Below, one piece after another: positions 25,501 to 34,851 of a stretch of 64,000 bases of DNA (positions are counted from its first letter, which is position 1; each line of letters starts with the position of its first letter). Source of the DNA: Symsagittifera roscoffensis (lineage: Eukaryota; Xenacoelomorpha; Acoela; Convolutidae); contig NC_087067.1 of assembly GCF_963678635.1 (NCBI RefSeq), positions 870,001 through 934,000 of the forward strand. The letters run 5' to 3'. A program made the position numbers and the translations under genes. The notes below the pieces were generated by a model. The model searched no databases. It was not told the origin of the DNA and worked only from the letters and a program-made list of their open reading frames with translations.

Positions 25501-28331
25501 TTAGAGTCCCAGTCGAACTTTGTTTTTCAGTATGCATGAAATATGTTTCAGTTAGATGCCACATCGCGGATTGTTTTTTATTTTGTATTTTCATTTTACT
25601 CAAGAAAGCTATTTTCAAATCACAAGAAAGCAACGATTGAAGTTTTTTTCTTTTTCGTTAATACTTGGCACAATCAAATAGTTTGATGTCAAGTTGATTT
25701 TTTAAAGAATGTGGCAATTGAGCTTTCATGAATCATAATTTTGTTAAATTTTGCTGGTTACTGCTTAAATGCGAAATTCTGTGAAATTTATGAAAATATA
25801 AAAGTTAAAAGAATCATTTTCAACGCCTAATTTGTACCACAGTGGAAGTTGTTGACAGAAGTTCTTATTTTACCATTTGAGCATATCAAATTTTAGCTAA
25901 TAGTTTTTTCATTGGGGGCAGAGTTAATGCACATGCTTAGGATGACAAAGCTCCTCAGATTGAACTGGAGCAGGATTTGTACTTTTTTCTGGCTTAAATT
26001 TTTTTATTTGAGAAACTGTCATAATTTAAAGTCATTTTGATCTACTCCTGTTTTGTATAATTTCCGTTTTTTTTTTTTGGTTTCTTACAACAGCCCAGTC
26101 AGCTTGCACGATGTCTGCTCATGTCATATCGGCTTAGTCGTCTCGCATTGCGTCGTTTGAAGGGCGAAATTTGACTTTTGTGCGCGTATGTATTGGATAC
26201 AGGACGTAAAAATGGACGTGTACCTAAGTGTGTCGGCTCATCTACTACCTGGTACCATTTTTCTAAATGCTAAGTTAAGTCTGCCAATAATGTTTCTTGG
26301 GAGCTTTTTCTCGAAATGAATTTACTGTAGATTCAAAAGCTAGTGACTTGTAATCGGGAATTAGACGTTTTTCCTGTTAAATAACCGTACAAATCTGTAT
26401 GAAATTGATGTAGCTGTATTATGAAACCACAATAATTTCTAAGCTCTTCTTCTTATCTGGTATGCCGGTAACGTGCGTGCCTTTGGAGTCTACGGCCTTG
26501 GCTTAGATTCCCGGATGGAGCTTTTTAAAGTATGAAGTTCGCAATTTTATTCTGAGAAACTTGATTCGTCCGACTATCGTTCTTCTGCTTATTTTTGTCA
26601 GCGTTTCCCAAAGAATAGTTTCGACGTATGTCTTATTGGTTTGATTGCCGCATAATACCTTGTTTAAAAGAGCAAAATGTGTTTTCATGTTTTGTGATTC
26701 GGTGGACGTAACAACTTGGTGTTTTGAAACTTTTAGTGGCACAAAACGGCACTTTTTTTGGTTAAACGGACGTCTATGCGTGTTTTGTCTGCCTAGTTAC
26801 CGCTGGGTAATTATAGTCTCAATGCTACTAAAGCTAGGCATTATGTTTATCGATTTGTTTTCCTCAAGTTAAACACCATTCGAGACATACGTTTGTAGTT
26901 GTCGTTTTTGACAATTTTTCAAATAGTCTCATTTCTATGCATTAATTTGCTATCCTATATGTGAGGTGTGTTGCGAAGCTTAGCTTTGTCTCTGTGCGAA
27001 CTAATATTTGTGACTCAGTTTTTCATGTCGTTCTTTCTCTCTGCTTGCTTATGGTCTTTCCATGGTCTTAAACGCAACTATGCCACCGGGCTAAACTGCT
27101 CAAGTATTAGCAGTTTAGAGTTAATCAAGCTTTATGCTCATTCTATCTGTAGTTATGTTTTTCTAGTGATTGGTGGTCCAATCTCTATTCATGAACGTGA
27201 CTGTAAAGCTCGATGTTTGGTGGTATTATATGTAGATGTAATGTATAGCTAATAGGGGGGGGGGTGTGTTACTGACCTAGACAGTAGGCGAAGTCGTATG
27301 AGGATATGGAGAGGATGAGTGTGTCGATGGGGACTCGCCTCTCATTCTGGTCGAAGTGGTAGCAGAAAATTATGTAAGCATGGATCACACCACCTTGCAG
27401 AGAAACAAATTCGAGGTCAAAAGGAAATACAACACAACATTCATTCGTCTCTGCTGTCGTATTAAAAAGAGTTGAGGAGTCAAAATATTATTTTTTGTAA
27501 GGATTACGTATCGGCCTGCAATTATACATTGTTAGGAAGAATTTTATGACAGTAACCCCCTCTAAAATGTTGATTATATTAAATGTCTACGTATTAGTTG
27601 CATACGAGTTTTGGCTCATTGTTGATTGAAAAAATCGCATCACGAATATGAAAGTACTTTCATCTGAAATTTTTATTGAACCAGTTTCATCGTATCTTAC
27701 GATGCTATTTCAGATGAGAGTTCTGTCAACATTTTTGGCTTATAAGGTTTAAGTTTTGGGCAAATAATAAGTGGGCTTCTTATCTGTTGAGTTATCCTGG
27801 CAAAAATTTTGTTTATTAATCTGCTTGGTTTAAGAAAAGTAAAAAAAAATCTATAAAAATTTAAAAATATAAAAGGCGGAAATTGTTGAAAAATAGGCGG
27901 GCACTCATAGTTTCCTGCAAGAAAACGGGAATGTAAAATTTTTTCCTTTTGCAGGAATTTTTTGTAGTAATTTACCAGAATTTACGGGTCTTATTACTTA
28001 TTTTGCGCATAATAACTTAATAGCGCATCAGAAAAATTAAACGTCTGTTTCAACCAAATTTGACAAACTTATATAATGTTAATGAATGAGATAGGAGCTT
28101 TATGTTCCTGTTCGCATAATTTGAGATTTGTGAACATGGGCGGGAGAAGAGAAGTAAATGGACCAAATTTTAAAATGGAAATGACTGACCTATAGCTCCG
28201 AATATGCCACTGGTAGTCTGTGTAATTAGAGCTGCTTCACACTGTAGATCATTCAGCTTCAGAAAGACGTCTTCATTTGTAGTATTGTACGCAGAACACC
28301 CGATTAGCCTATTGTATCCGGTTTCGTGCAT
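1333..28331 (-). CDS. Rhodopsin-class GPCR, paralogue B; six exons seen, frameshifted, 3' end off window
   Basis: A seven-helix receptor gene hidden in short exons, read right to left: 28190-28331, 27277-27393, 22532-22664, 21847-21994, 20715-20846, 1333-1508. All internal junctions are GT-AG and phase-compatible (phases 1, 1, 2, 1, 1), and the last exon seems to end at a weak GT donor in phase 0. The product aligns along its length with the intact paralogue at 34506-37467: extracellular N-terminus with NTT, TM1 with HAYIIFCY, TM2 with SSYDF, TM3 with ECPL and YRNSL, an NRFY motif in the DRY position, TM4 ending NQTNYCFL, TM5 with YLPV, an intracellular loop with DEFYN and GALTEDI, and TM6 with TISTIIT. 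The seventh helix is missing from the window. Exon 4 carries two extra bases near 21986-21988, which shifts the frame. This is either a young pseudogene or an assembly error. Ligand unknown; expected at the plasma membrane. Confidence 0.85.
1930..2660 (+). repeat. Family H1 interspersed repeat with iterated terminal hairpin
   Basis: A non-coding repeat of about 700 bp whose right end is TGTGCTACTTGCACA (5-bp perfect stem) followed by GCAACCGGCTATCCTTGTT. The end module is repeated at about 2440, 2520, 2610, 3230 and 3320. Related copies lie at 3748-4477, 46540-47135, 52015-52577 and 59265-59768. No protein or target-site duplication is evident. The hairpin plus fixed tail suggests a Helentron-derived (HINE-like) element, by inference only. 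Confidence 0.6.
1944..3760. repeat. First unit of a 1,817-bp direct tandem duplication
   Basis: Positions 1944-3760 and 3761-5577 are near-identical, with only scattered substitutions and one-base differences. Matching landmarks are offset by exactly 1,817 bases (for example 2430/4247 and 3338/5155). The unit begins inside an interspersed repeat (TTGTACTCGGGCGCG) and ends inside the 3' part of the LINE, so it arose after that LINE inserted. The LINE continues beyond the second unit only. Confidence 0.93.
3195..3222 (+). repeat. Family H2 terminal hairpin
   Basis: This carries GCGAAG.GCAGCTTC.CCTCTGTGT. The best copy, at 46216-46245, reads GCGAAGCTCCGCTTCGCC, a 7-bp stem. Other copies end near 5039, 23222, 26998, 32135, 51430, 53475 and 58880. 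Each sits at the right end of AT-rich repeat DNA, so it marks the end of a second dispersed family. Confidence 0.5.
3761..5577. repeat. Second unit of the 1,817-bp tandem duplication
   Basis: A nearly perfect copy of the preceding unit. The junction at 3760/3761 joins LINE 3' sequence (ATCTTTAGAA) to the repeat start (TTTGTACTCGGG); the two ancestral breakpoints share a short AGAA(C/T)TT match. The small divergence implies a recent event. A collapsed or duplicated haplotype in the assembly is the alternative. Confidence 0.93.
5416..7830 (-). mobile_element. Non-LTR retrotransposon (LINE), jockey/CR1-like, with a few lesions
   Basis: Reading on the minus strand, 7452-7814 encodes the apurinic endonuclease region (LALTEIWLS; YRSNRE). 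It is followed by a linker and the reverse transcriptase at 5905-6700, with YRPISLL, QYGFR, YLDFSKAFDKIDH and SGVPQC.NLGPLLF (the usual glycine after Q is cysteine). The catalytic box FADD is at 5851-5862. The thumb and C-terminal part (KANKILKMIQR; LYKTMVVPIITYA) runs to 5416. Frame breaks and stops separate the blocks, for example just after LLFLI, so it is probably inactive. Copy-and-paste mobilisation by target-primed reverse transcription is known for this class. It lies in GPCR-B intron 5. Confidence 0.9.
7866..16360. repeat. 8.5-kb higher-order satellite: 246-bp units of five ~49-bp monomers
   Basis: About 34 tandem units of 246 bp. Each contains five related monomers of about 49 bp sharing TGATAGTGTTATCAACC and TATTGTTGACCCGCAAA. 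Units also form 738-bp and 1,476-bp super-units: the same variants recur at 10857, 11595, 12333, 13808 and 15284 on the minus strand. Because 246 is divisible by 3, long frames run through it on both strands, up to 389 codons on the minus strand (14115-15284), as a 16-17 residue repeat of the form ST.S..V.NTI.Q.V. Frameshifting deletions (near 8635, 9855 and 12855) and recurrent TAG changes argue that it does not encode a protein. It lies inside GPCR-B intron 5. Confidence 0.95.
16361..16829. other. Non-coding spacer after the satellite
   Basis: The satellite decays at TCAACCGTTTTACATG. No gene is seen. Short frames on both strands around 16510-16780 have no recognisable family and no splice support. 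Confidence 0.4.
16830..17533. repeat. Head-to-head inverted SINE pair (foldback)
   Basis: Two arms of about 278 bp, 16830-17107 and 17256-17533, are reverse complements separated by about 148 bp. Outer ends are TTTTGCTATCGGGTAC and its complement. Each arm carries the tRNA-like S1 module (CTGGAGGTAAC, then CTGGGTTCGATTTT and a T run). The pair could form a long hairpin in RNA or DNA. Confidence 0.85.
16955..17035 (+). repeat. S1 SINE tRNA-like module
   Basis: CTGGAGGTAAC followed about 45 bases later by a B-box-like GGTTCGA, then a T run. Related modules are at 17335-17415 (minus strand), 24125-24200, 25455-25520, 31490-31560, 45085-45160 and 57225-57305. The A-box half is weak, so this is a derived tRNA-type promoter rather than a tRNA gene. 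Confidence 0.55.
18521..19980 (+). pseudogene. Decayed ORF of unknown origin with trailing poly(A) signal
   Basis: An ATG at 18521 opens 52 codons (MQKIPEHFLNKPIF; DDDVFVIEEDTD) and stops at 18677. Beyond it, protein-like stretches continue in shifting frames: TAKETAALDKLDYNEAM, then MGYVVFNNLP, AERLLKVRNVPFGYKK and ALRSLIELKIRKKTGFAI near 19800-19860. AATAAA is at 19974-19979. The pattern is of an old coding sequence broken by stops and frameshifts, either retroelement-derived or a retrocopy. The family was not recognised. Confidence 0.45.
20567..20615 (+). repeat. Degenerate H1 terminal module
   Basis: GATCGAAACATCCGGTGCTA then TTTGCATATCAACCGTCTGT: a worn version of the H1 end, lying next to GPCR-B exon 5. 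Confidence 0.45.
20715..20846 (-). CDS. GPCR-B exon 5: second extracellular loop end and TM5
   Basis: The acceptor ATCCAAG|CA lies downstream of a TACTAAT branch-point-like sequence. The exon encodes AENLSRIYE, then TM5 with IYLPVLFTIVVLYVKIWLK, which matches FYLPMIIL and LYVKIYKK of the paralogue and keeps the TM5 proline. The donor is CAGG|GTGCCC (phase 1). Joined to exon 6, the loop has exactly the paralogue's length. Confidence 0.85.
21491..21605 (+). repeat. 60-bp tandem duplication
   Basis: Two units with an exact 60-base period, both starting AGGTAATTT and ending TCAGTGGGGCT, differing at a few bases. It lies in GPCR-B intron 4. Confidence 0.9.
21847..21994 (-). CDS. GPCR-B exon 4: second intracellular loop and TM4, with a 2-bp frameshift
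   Basis: The exon opens with the bases completing NR, then FY, then two bases too many (an extra AC in TACAC, about 21986-21988). After that a different frame continues the family pattern: AICRP, YGLHFS, RIRFYAGG and ALCNQTNYCFL. Exon length is 148 rather than the 146 needed to keep frame. No alternative AG upstream restores the frame. The donor is AGGG|GTTGGC, phase 1. Confidence 0.82.
22345..22505 (-). repeat. S2 tRNA-derived SINE
   Basis: On the minus strand it has a tRNA-like head (AGCGGCCATGTGGTTAGGAC, B box GGTTTCGAATCCC). Downstream is a block TGTCATCCGCCTCCTC that recurs in the copy at 47755-47905. Because the shared sequence extends past the tRNA-like head, it is a SINE and not a tRNA gene. 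Confidence 0.7.
22532..22664 (-). CDS. GPCR-B exon 3: end of TM2, first extracellular loop, TM3
   Basis: The acceptor is ATATTTAG|GC and the donor AACAG|GTATGC. The exon encodes the TM2 end, the loop with SDIECPL (the conserved TM3 cysteine) and TM3 with FYRNSLLMVVLLLAANR. The donor falls inside the arginine codon of the NR(F)Y motif, the one intron position shared with the paralogue. A tRNA-like SINE lies immediately beyond the donor. Confidence 0.88.
22993..26900. repeat. GPCR-B intron 2 filled with small tRNA-like repeats
   Basis: No exon is recognised here apart from those listed. tRNA-Ser-like modules occur at about 23040-23110, 23480-23560 (GTGGCTGAGTGGTTAG, then GACTCGAAATCTC) and 25285-25375, each followed by a GATCGAATC B box. 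S1 modules lie at 24125-24200 and 25455-25520, and an H2 hairpin near 23200. These are SINE fragments and none folds as a full tRNA by eye. Confidence 0.5.
27251..27266 (+). repeat. G homopolymer next to GPCR-B exon 2 donor
   Basis: AATAGGGGGGGGGGTGTG, ten Gs in a row, lies a few bases inside the intron after the exon 2 donor (minus strand C run). Confidence 0.8.
27277..27393 (-). CDS. GPCR-B exon 2: rest of TM1, first loop and TM2
   Basis: The acceptor is TGCAAG|GT and the donor CTAG|GTCAGT (phase 1). The exon encodes GGVIHAYIIFCY (TM1), the loop HFDQNERRVP and TM2 with the conserved acidic residue in SSYDFAYCL. The matching segment of the paralogue is split by an intron in this loop; here it is continuous. 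Confidence 0.85.
28190..28331 (-). CDS. GPCR-B exon 1: start codon, extracellular N-terminus, start of TM1
   Basis: The ATG at 28331-28329 opens 47 codons plus one base. The segment begins MHETGYN and carries an NTT glycosylation site, then enters TM1 as GIFGAI. It matches exon 1 of the paralogue residue by residue (GC near position 12, NEDVF against DEDAI). The donor is G|GTCAGT (phase 1). The start is chosen because the paralogue begins at the same aligned position. Confidence 0.82.
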
Positions 28332-28819
28332 TTAGAAGAAAAGTGAAAACGCAATAAAGTAAGTAGTTAAGTTGGAGATTAAGCAAACTATTTTGACGAA
28401 CTATTCAAGAGCATCAGACATGACAGTTATTCTGAGTTCTGTCAATTTTTTTTTCTTGTTTGTTTTCTATCCAAATCAAACGACTATTTGAAATATTCAA
28501 CATTTTTGAGAGCAAGATTTGATCCCAAAAGTTGTTTTTAGAGTAGCACGCTTTTGCTATACTGGTATGAAATATTTAGGCGTTTTGGAATGAATTTGAT
28601 TTCTTTATTTGTAGGATTGGGGTTTTCAAAAGTGTTTTGAGAAAAAGAATTGATAGTTTCATTAAATGCAAAATGGACATCAGTGGCTTCACCATTTGTA
28701 AAACCTTTTCGGAAAACGTTTTAAATAATGTTTTTTTTGTTACAGTGTACTTTCAAAAAATAGACTTGCTGTTGAATACGCTTGATTGTTATTTCACACA
28801 CTGTTGTTGTTGTTGCTTT

Positions 28820-30600
28820 TAGCTCCGATGGGGTGTGTCCGGCAAGCTCAAAATAAGTCCCAACTGGGATAGAGTTCTCCTAGTGGAACGATGCAGGGAT
28901 TCTTCGGCGAGGGAGATTTCACGTGGTCTGAGGGGCAGAACTGTTGGGGGTGTTGCATTATTATGGCTTGCCTAACTCTTTGCGTGTATTTGCTTTTGAA
29001 GCAATTTAAGTTTGATAAAGATGAAAGAACTTCGTTCACACATACTTTTTAAAGATGAAAGTATTCGTTTCGGATAGGATAAAGTCAATTTCCGGGGCTT
29101 CTGTGGATGTTCGCTGGCATTTTCCATGTATTTTGGGATATTTCCTGAGGGGCAGTCTAGCGTTGTTTATTTCCACACTAGTATCGGTGTTAAAATATTA
29201 TTTAAAAGAAGAAAAAAAGGCTGGCCAAAATTTAAGAACAAAAATAGGGATCTTGAGATGAAACAATTGTTCTAGTAAGTTAGATAATTGGATAAAATTG
29301 ATAATGCCGTTGAATTATTCCTGGACTGGAAAAAAAGTGGAATTTATCCGCCTATGACTGCAGTCTCACATCGAGGGGCGATAGCGGAGCGTCATGGAAG
29401 TAACAATTAGAAGTGTTGAGGATAAGATTGAGCCATGAGGGACGCTTGTCCGAAATGAACAATCTTAAGTTTTGACAAGACTTCCACTCGGGTAGTTCGA
29501 CTACCACTTAATTAGGCTTTCCGGTACGCTGGTGGCTTGAAGGAGATTCAGGAGGGTGCAATGGCTAACCACGTCAAAATCTTTTGATAAATCAAGTGTG
29601 GCATATTTGGGGCCCCATGTTGATGGTTGGCTATGGGTAGGAATTTAGTTAGGGTGCGATGGATCAAATATGCTAAAGTTTTGACAGATTGGCTTAAAAT
29701 CAAAACTGGGTTGTACGAGTCTAAAGAATTGATCTTTGTTTGGTTTCGGGAAGGTTAACTCTTAAGAATTTCTCCAAATTTTTAATCAGAAAGATAAAGA
29801 TTTAAAATGCATTGTTTGATAATGGCCGTTTAGTGCGGTAAAAGTAGATTCATTTATTTTGGCTCTGTTTCTGGCTCTTGTTGGTCTTCGAGAATATTGG
29901 ACTACCAGAGAGGGATTGGGCATTGGCGTCACAGAAGACAATACTTCTTTCATGAAATAAGAGAACTATAATGAAAGCTTTCAAGTCTTTGGGAGAGATA
30001 TATAAAGCGGGGAGGGATATAAGTTTGTGATTCGGAGATTTTGGTTGCAGGCCTTGTACGCCTTGCGCCTCCAAAATTCCGTCTTCCACTAAATCTAGTA
30101 TCTCGATTAGGAAGCATTTGTAAATGGCATTCCAATAATTATATTGTTTGCGGACAGCGAGGGAAAGCGCTTGTTCAAGTGTAACTTTGATTCTTGAAAA
30201 ACCGCAATATGGATATTTTACTCGCCCATTAAGAATGCAATTTCGGATGCTTTACGAGCTTACGAGGCTGCTATTTGAGGTGTAATTTTGAGATGTCATT
30301 ACACTTCAGTTGCAGAATGTTCAGGGACTTGGTAGAGAGAGGGTTGGTTTGTTTAATTGGGGGTTTGTTGCAGTAGGGAGGTTTGGGCCATGACGCGAAC
30401 TCGGAGTTTGATTGGCTATAAGGGTAGGTCTGATCACTGGCCGGGAGTTCGATTTTGGAGGGGGAGATTTTACGGGCTGGCGAGTAAAACTAGTAATGTT
30501 AGTCACAGGTGGTAGTAAAAACATTTCGAAAAAAAGGGGCAATAAAAATTTCTTGTGCTCTTTAAGCTTTATAAGACCCCTACATTTAAAATGGCTCAAG
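28820..30600 (-). mobile_element. Highly decayed second LINE (different clade from the first)
   Basis: Minus-strand fragments appear in the order expected for an endonuclease-RT element. A proline-rich segment lies near 30321-30599, then LNILQLKCN and AVFQESKL (endonuclease start) near 30180-30320. FCDANAQSLSG, a relic of the GDFNAH motif, follows near 29900-29960. The RT core ATLDLSKDFDVVSHCTLL lies near 29540-29600, followed by PHGSILSSTL. A C-terminal segment STRRTLSQLG near 28870 resembles the RRTLAQLRSG end of I/R1/CR1-type elements. Many stops and frame changes show it is dead. Clade assignment is tentative. Confidence 0.72.
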
Positions 30601-30699
30601 CCACATACGTGGCACCAGACACTGACTTGGGTCCGTAAAATTCTTTGTTTGCAAAATGATCATGTGTAGGTATCAGGGTTAGGGTTAATGCCGGCACGA

Positions 30700-33600
30700 G
30701 GGAGTAGGAATAAAATTAATAGACTAAGAGACCCAGCCGACTAAGATTTTTCGAAACTAAAAACTTCAAAAAAGCGTGCTCTTTGCCCACCACTGTATGT
30801 GGAGGGAGGGTATATTAGTGTGGCTTACGGCAGAATAATAGGTAGTTGGGTCCACCAGTTGAAGGCGACACTTCTGAACCAAATTTACACTGATTCTTTT
30901 TTCACTCACTGATTCATTTTATAGAATTGGGTGCCAACTACCATTTCTACTGTTTAAGCGGCTTGCTTGTCTTCGCTTCTCAATCAGAGAATTCCAATTG
31001 ACGCAAATATTTTTGCTTTCTTGGTATTGAATACGTTTTTGAATATGGTTCGATGAAATTTAGGTTCTGCGTATTTTGAAGTAGTTTCCTATTGGCTCTC
31101 TCTCTCCTTTTCTCTGTCTGTCTGTTTCTTTAAATAACAATTTTTCAAATTGTACAGAGAGTGGTTTACTGGTAAATAGATAGTTATACCGAAGTTATAT
31201 TGCTTTCAGGGCAAATAATTGCTGATAAACTATTTTTCTTCGAGAAGCAACTATGTATCCTCAAAAACTCGTTTTATTAGCCTTCTGTAGTTTATGTTTA
31301 CAAGTTTCAAGACCGATTTTTTCCGCAATTTCTTCAATTAGCAAGCGCTATCAAATTGGAATACAGATTTTTTTCTAGTTAACAACTAGTTAAACAAAAT
31401 CAGTTGAATCACTTGGGGCTGAGGAGGAGGAAAAGGCAGGCGATTTATTCTCATCTCTCTTATCTTCTATTAGCATTCCAGATTGCTTCCCCCTCAGCCT
31501 GTAGGTAAATGAGTTGCCTTTGTACCCTAAGGTCTGGAGTTCGAGTCGTGACCGGAACTTGTTTTTCTTTCAGTAGCAAGGAAATTGAAAAAAAAATCCG
31601 AGAAAAATGAGTTGTTGGTTTTCCGTTTGTTCGCTCAAGTTTTGTTGGCTAAATTCCCACAACGGAATTTGTTTGTGCTGTAGACAATTGTCATTTTAGT
31701 TGCAAGTGTTGTTCATTTTAATTTCTGGGGGGGACTTCAATTTTTTTTAAAAGAATCAAAAAATCGTTTTTTTTTCGGTTTAAATGGTTAGTTGCCACAT
31801 CTTTATTTTTTTGTACTGTAAGTTATTTTGGTTGTAGTTTCAAGTGCAAGTGTTGTCCATTGTTGTTTAAGGTGGGATTTTAAATTTTTTTTAAAATAAA
31901 ATCAATTTTTTTTTCGCTGAACTTGTCTTCTAAAAAATTGTCGGCTTTGTTTCTTTTTTGTAAATCTCATTTTGTTGTTGCTGTTTTAAAATTCAAGTGT
32001 CTGGCATGTTTGCCTAGAATGAATTTCTATTGAGACATGATCTTGTTTTTTTTTCAAAAATTTTCATTTTTTTCGGCTTTTTTATGTTTGTATTGTATTG
32101 CAAGTGGTGCAAAGCTCCGCTTCGCCTCTGTGTTTGAGTATGTAGCTTAGTTCACGTTTTTTTTAGCTTTTTTCAAATTGAAGTTTGTTTAATTTAAATA
32201 AATATCTTCAATTTTTTTTTTAATATTGCGAGGCATATTCAAATATTATGCCCAAAATTTTGCCTTAAAAGGCCCAATCAAATCAAAAATGTACTTATTC
32301 CCAAATTCAAAGACGTTAAAAAAACTGGCTCACAATATTCTCATCAGTTAGCTTTAGATTGAGGGCAATTTATTACGTATGTTGCCCTGTGCTCAAAGTT
32401 AATAGTTTTATACGATTCATGAATATGGTAAATACTCTAATATAGGTCTCGGTGATTTTTTCTTTAGCTTACGTTTCTTCTTTAGTTCATTTCATTTCCT
32501 TAATAAAGGGAAGGCAAACTTCACTATGGAACAGCAAAGTGTAAAAATCATTAAAAACGTGATCTACTTCTAGTTTCGAAAGTCGAATTTAATTTGCAAG
32601 TTTCCCAGCGGAATAAAAATTTGCATGCTGATCCATTTTTCTCAAATAATGTTAATTTTATCGAAAAAGTGTCATGATATAATTGTTCTTGAAATTCAAA
32701 GAGCTTTAGCTTTAAGAGCGCAGCATCGATTTTTCTTCTACATTTCATTTGATTTGTTTTTAAAGCCTGCGAAACGGCTCAATAAGTTGCTGTTGTACAT
32801 CTTAGAAACAACAGTTTTCTTTGCAAAAGCAAATAATATATGGCCCGCATTTTTTTCCGGGGTTGGCAAACTATACCTCATTGAGAAATTGCTCCTGAGC
32901 TACAGTAAAGATCAATGACTTTTCGATTGCTGATGACTACAATTGCCTTTGAAGCCAAATTGGAAAGTGAAAAATTAAATATGAATTAGATATATTTAGT
33001 AGTAGCTTAACTTCCTCAAGGACAATTTTCCAACTGTTTTTCTTTCGTCGGCTGTTAAGATTATTTAAACAAGCGAGCTAGAAAACGTACTGTCATTTTG
33101 GAACTCCACGTGGTTTTCCTCCAAACTAAGTTGCAAATAAGGATTCTCATTTTATGTTTAGTTAATTCGGCATTTTACTAGCATATTAGCCGTCTGTAAT
33201 TTTTTTTAGGTTCAAGTGGATTCTTTTTCGATTTCTTTAATTTGAATTGATTACGCTTGCGATTAGCAAGCGTTATCAAACTGGAGTATAGACTTTTTTC
33301 TACTAGTTTAACAAAATCAGTTGAATCACTTGCTGAGCAGGAGGAGGAAAAGGCAGCCGACTTCTTTTCATTTCTCTTCTAATAACATAGAACTTTTTCG
33401 ACTTTCGAAAAAAAAAACGGAATATTTATGCTCGGTGTGTTTTTTTATTCAGTTATTTTCGCCGATCGAAATAATAGTTTTCAACAGAAATTTTTATACC
33501 CCATTGAAGATATCGACTTCCTGAATTCAAATTTAACAAGATGTTTTACTCCGATTATTTTTTATCGAGTTCTGGAGGTTTGAAAGTTGCCAATTGGCAA

Positions 33601-34500
33601 TGTTTTGGACTAAATCGCCGCGCTTTGAAGAATTTATTCATATTGCTGAGAGCGTAACGCGAATTACTTATGCCTGGCAAATTATCCCGCACAGCAAAAT
33701 CGTTCCAAATTGAATTGAGGCTAGCTAATCGGTCGTATTTGCCCTGATATACGAGCAGTCTTGTATCTACTATTTTTTCCGACTTTCGTAACGAAAGTAA
33801 CGGAATATTTGTGCTCGGGGTGGTTTTTTTTCTTCAGACAAATTTCGACTTTTTAAATAGCCTTTTATTGCGGAATTTTTTTATATCATTCAAAAGATAT
33901 TGTTGTCTTGAGCTCAAATTTGAAAAGATATTTCACCTGTGATCTTTTTTTGTAGAGTTATGGGGGTTTAAAGATTGCCATTTAGCCAATTTGTGACAAT
34001 TAACGCGCGATATATTTTGCGCTATTAACGCGTAAGGGAGAGTTAATCCGTCTTAGAAATCGTTCCAAATTGGTTGAAAGAAGCTTATTTGCCATAATTG
34101 TTTTGTTACAAGGAGCGAAATTTCTCCTTTTGTACTTTATATGGCGTGTGGGAGATGATTATTACAAAAATCTCATTTTTTCTAAAAAAAAAAAAGGATT
34201 TTATTTATTTAATTTGTTTCATGTTAATACTGCTCAATAGAACTTAAAAGGCAGTCGGAACATTCAGGGCTTCGCCCTAATACGAGCAGTCTTGTTTCTA
34301 ATAATACTCGTTATATCTACTAATTAAGATAATCTAAATCATTGTCTTCCCTTCCTTTTCAAAAACGCCAACGAGAAGTCTTTTGAAAGTATTTTGTATG
34401 GTCGCTTTGCATACTGCAAACTTGTTTGTCAGTTCTTTATGCACATATTTTAGACGTAGTATTAATTTTGTAGACATGTAAATATTAAAAATAGCTTTTC
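30700..34500. other. Intergenic repeat-rich DNA between the two receptor genes
   Basis: No coding exon is recognised. It contains an S1 module at 31490-31560, palindromic CTTGCGATTAGCAAG SINE starts near 31340 and 33250, an H2 hairpin near 32110, and two related elements at 33395-33560 and 33775-34299. AATAAA on the minus strand at 34202-34207 may serve GPCR-A. Confidence 0.5.
33779..34299 (+). repeat. Family H3 repeat with terminal hairpin
   Basis: It begins CCGACTTTCGTAACGAAAGT (itself palindromic). It ends with AGGGCTTCGCCCT (5-bp stem, 34266-34278) then AATACGAGCAGTCTTGT. A second copy of the start lies near 33400 and a second end near 33745-33770. The tail CTTGT resembles that of H1, suggesting related transposition ends. 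Confidence 0.55.
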
Positions 34501-34505
34501 GAAAT

Positions 34506-34851
34506 TCAGTTGATTTCACTCAATGCTTGAGTTTCAGTGTTGAGTTCGACTATCTTCAATTGGGATTCTGCGCGCATTCGCTTTTTCAGTTCTCTAATTG
34601 GTCTGGTCAGTTTGATCTTGAACTGGTCATTAGTAGCCATAAAAATGCACGGGTTGACCACGAACAGCATGGATATAAGCGAAGCGATAACAGCACTGAG
34701 AATGAATGATATATTGTCAACTGATTTGCCATCACTGTTGAAAAGCATTGGGTCAATGGAGAAAAGTGATACTAAAAAGTTGATCACAAAATCGCCGATT
34801 AAAATTGAGACAGTAATTATTGTCGAGATGGTGATGGCTCCCAAAAAACGT
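34506..34851 (-). CDS. GPCR-A exon 4: TM6, TM7 and cytoplasmic tail
   Basis: The acceptor is AACAAAG|A. Encodes RFLGAITISTIITVSIL (TM6), TM7 with FVVNPCIFMATN, then a tail with PIRELKKRMRAES, ending ALSEIN. The stop is at 34506-34508. Confidence 0.88.

Noticed and set aside
27251-27266. G-quadruplex at the G run
   Set aside because: A single homopolymer run without the spaced G tracts needed for a canonical intramolecular quadruplex.
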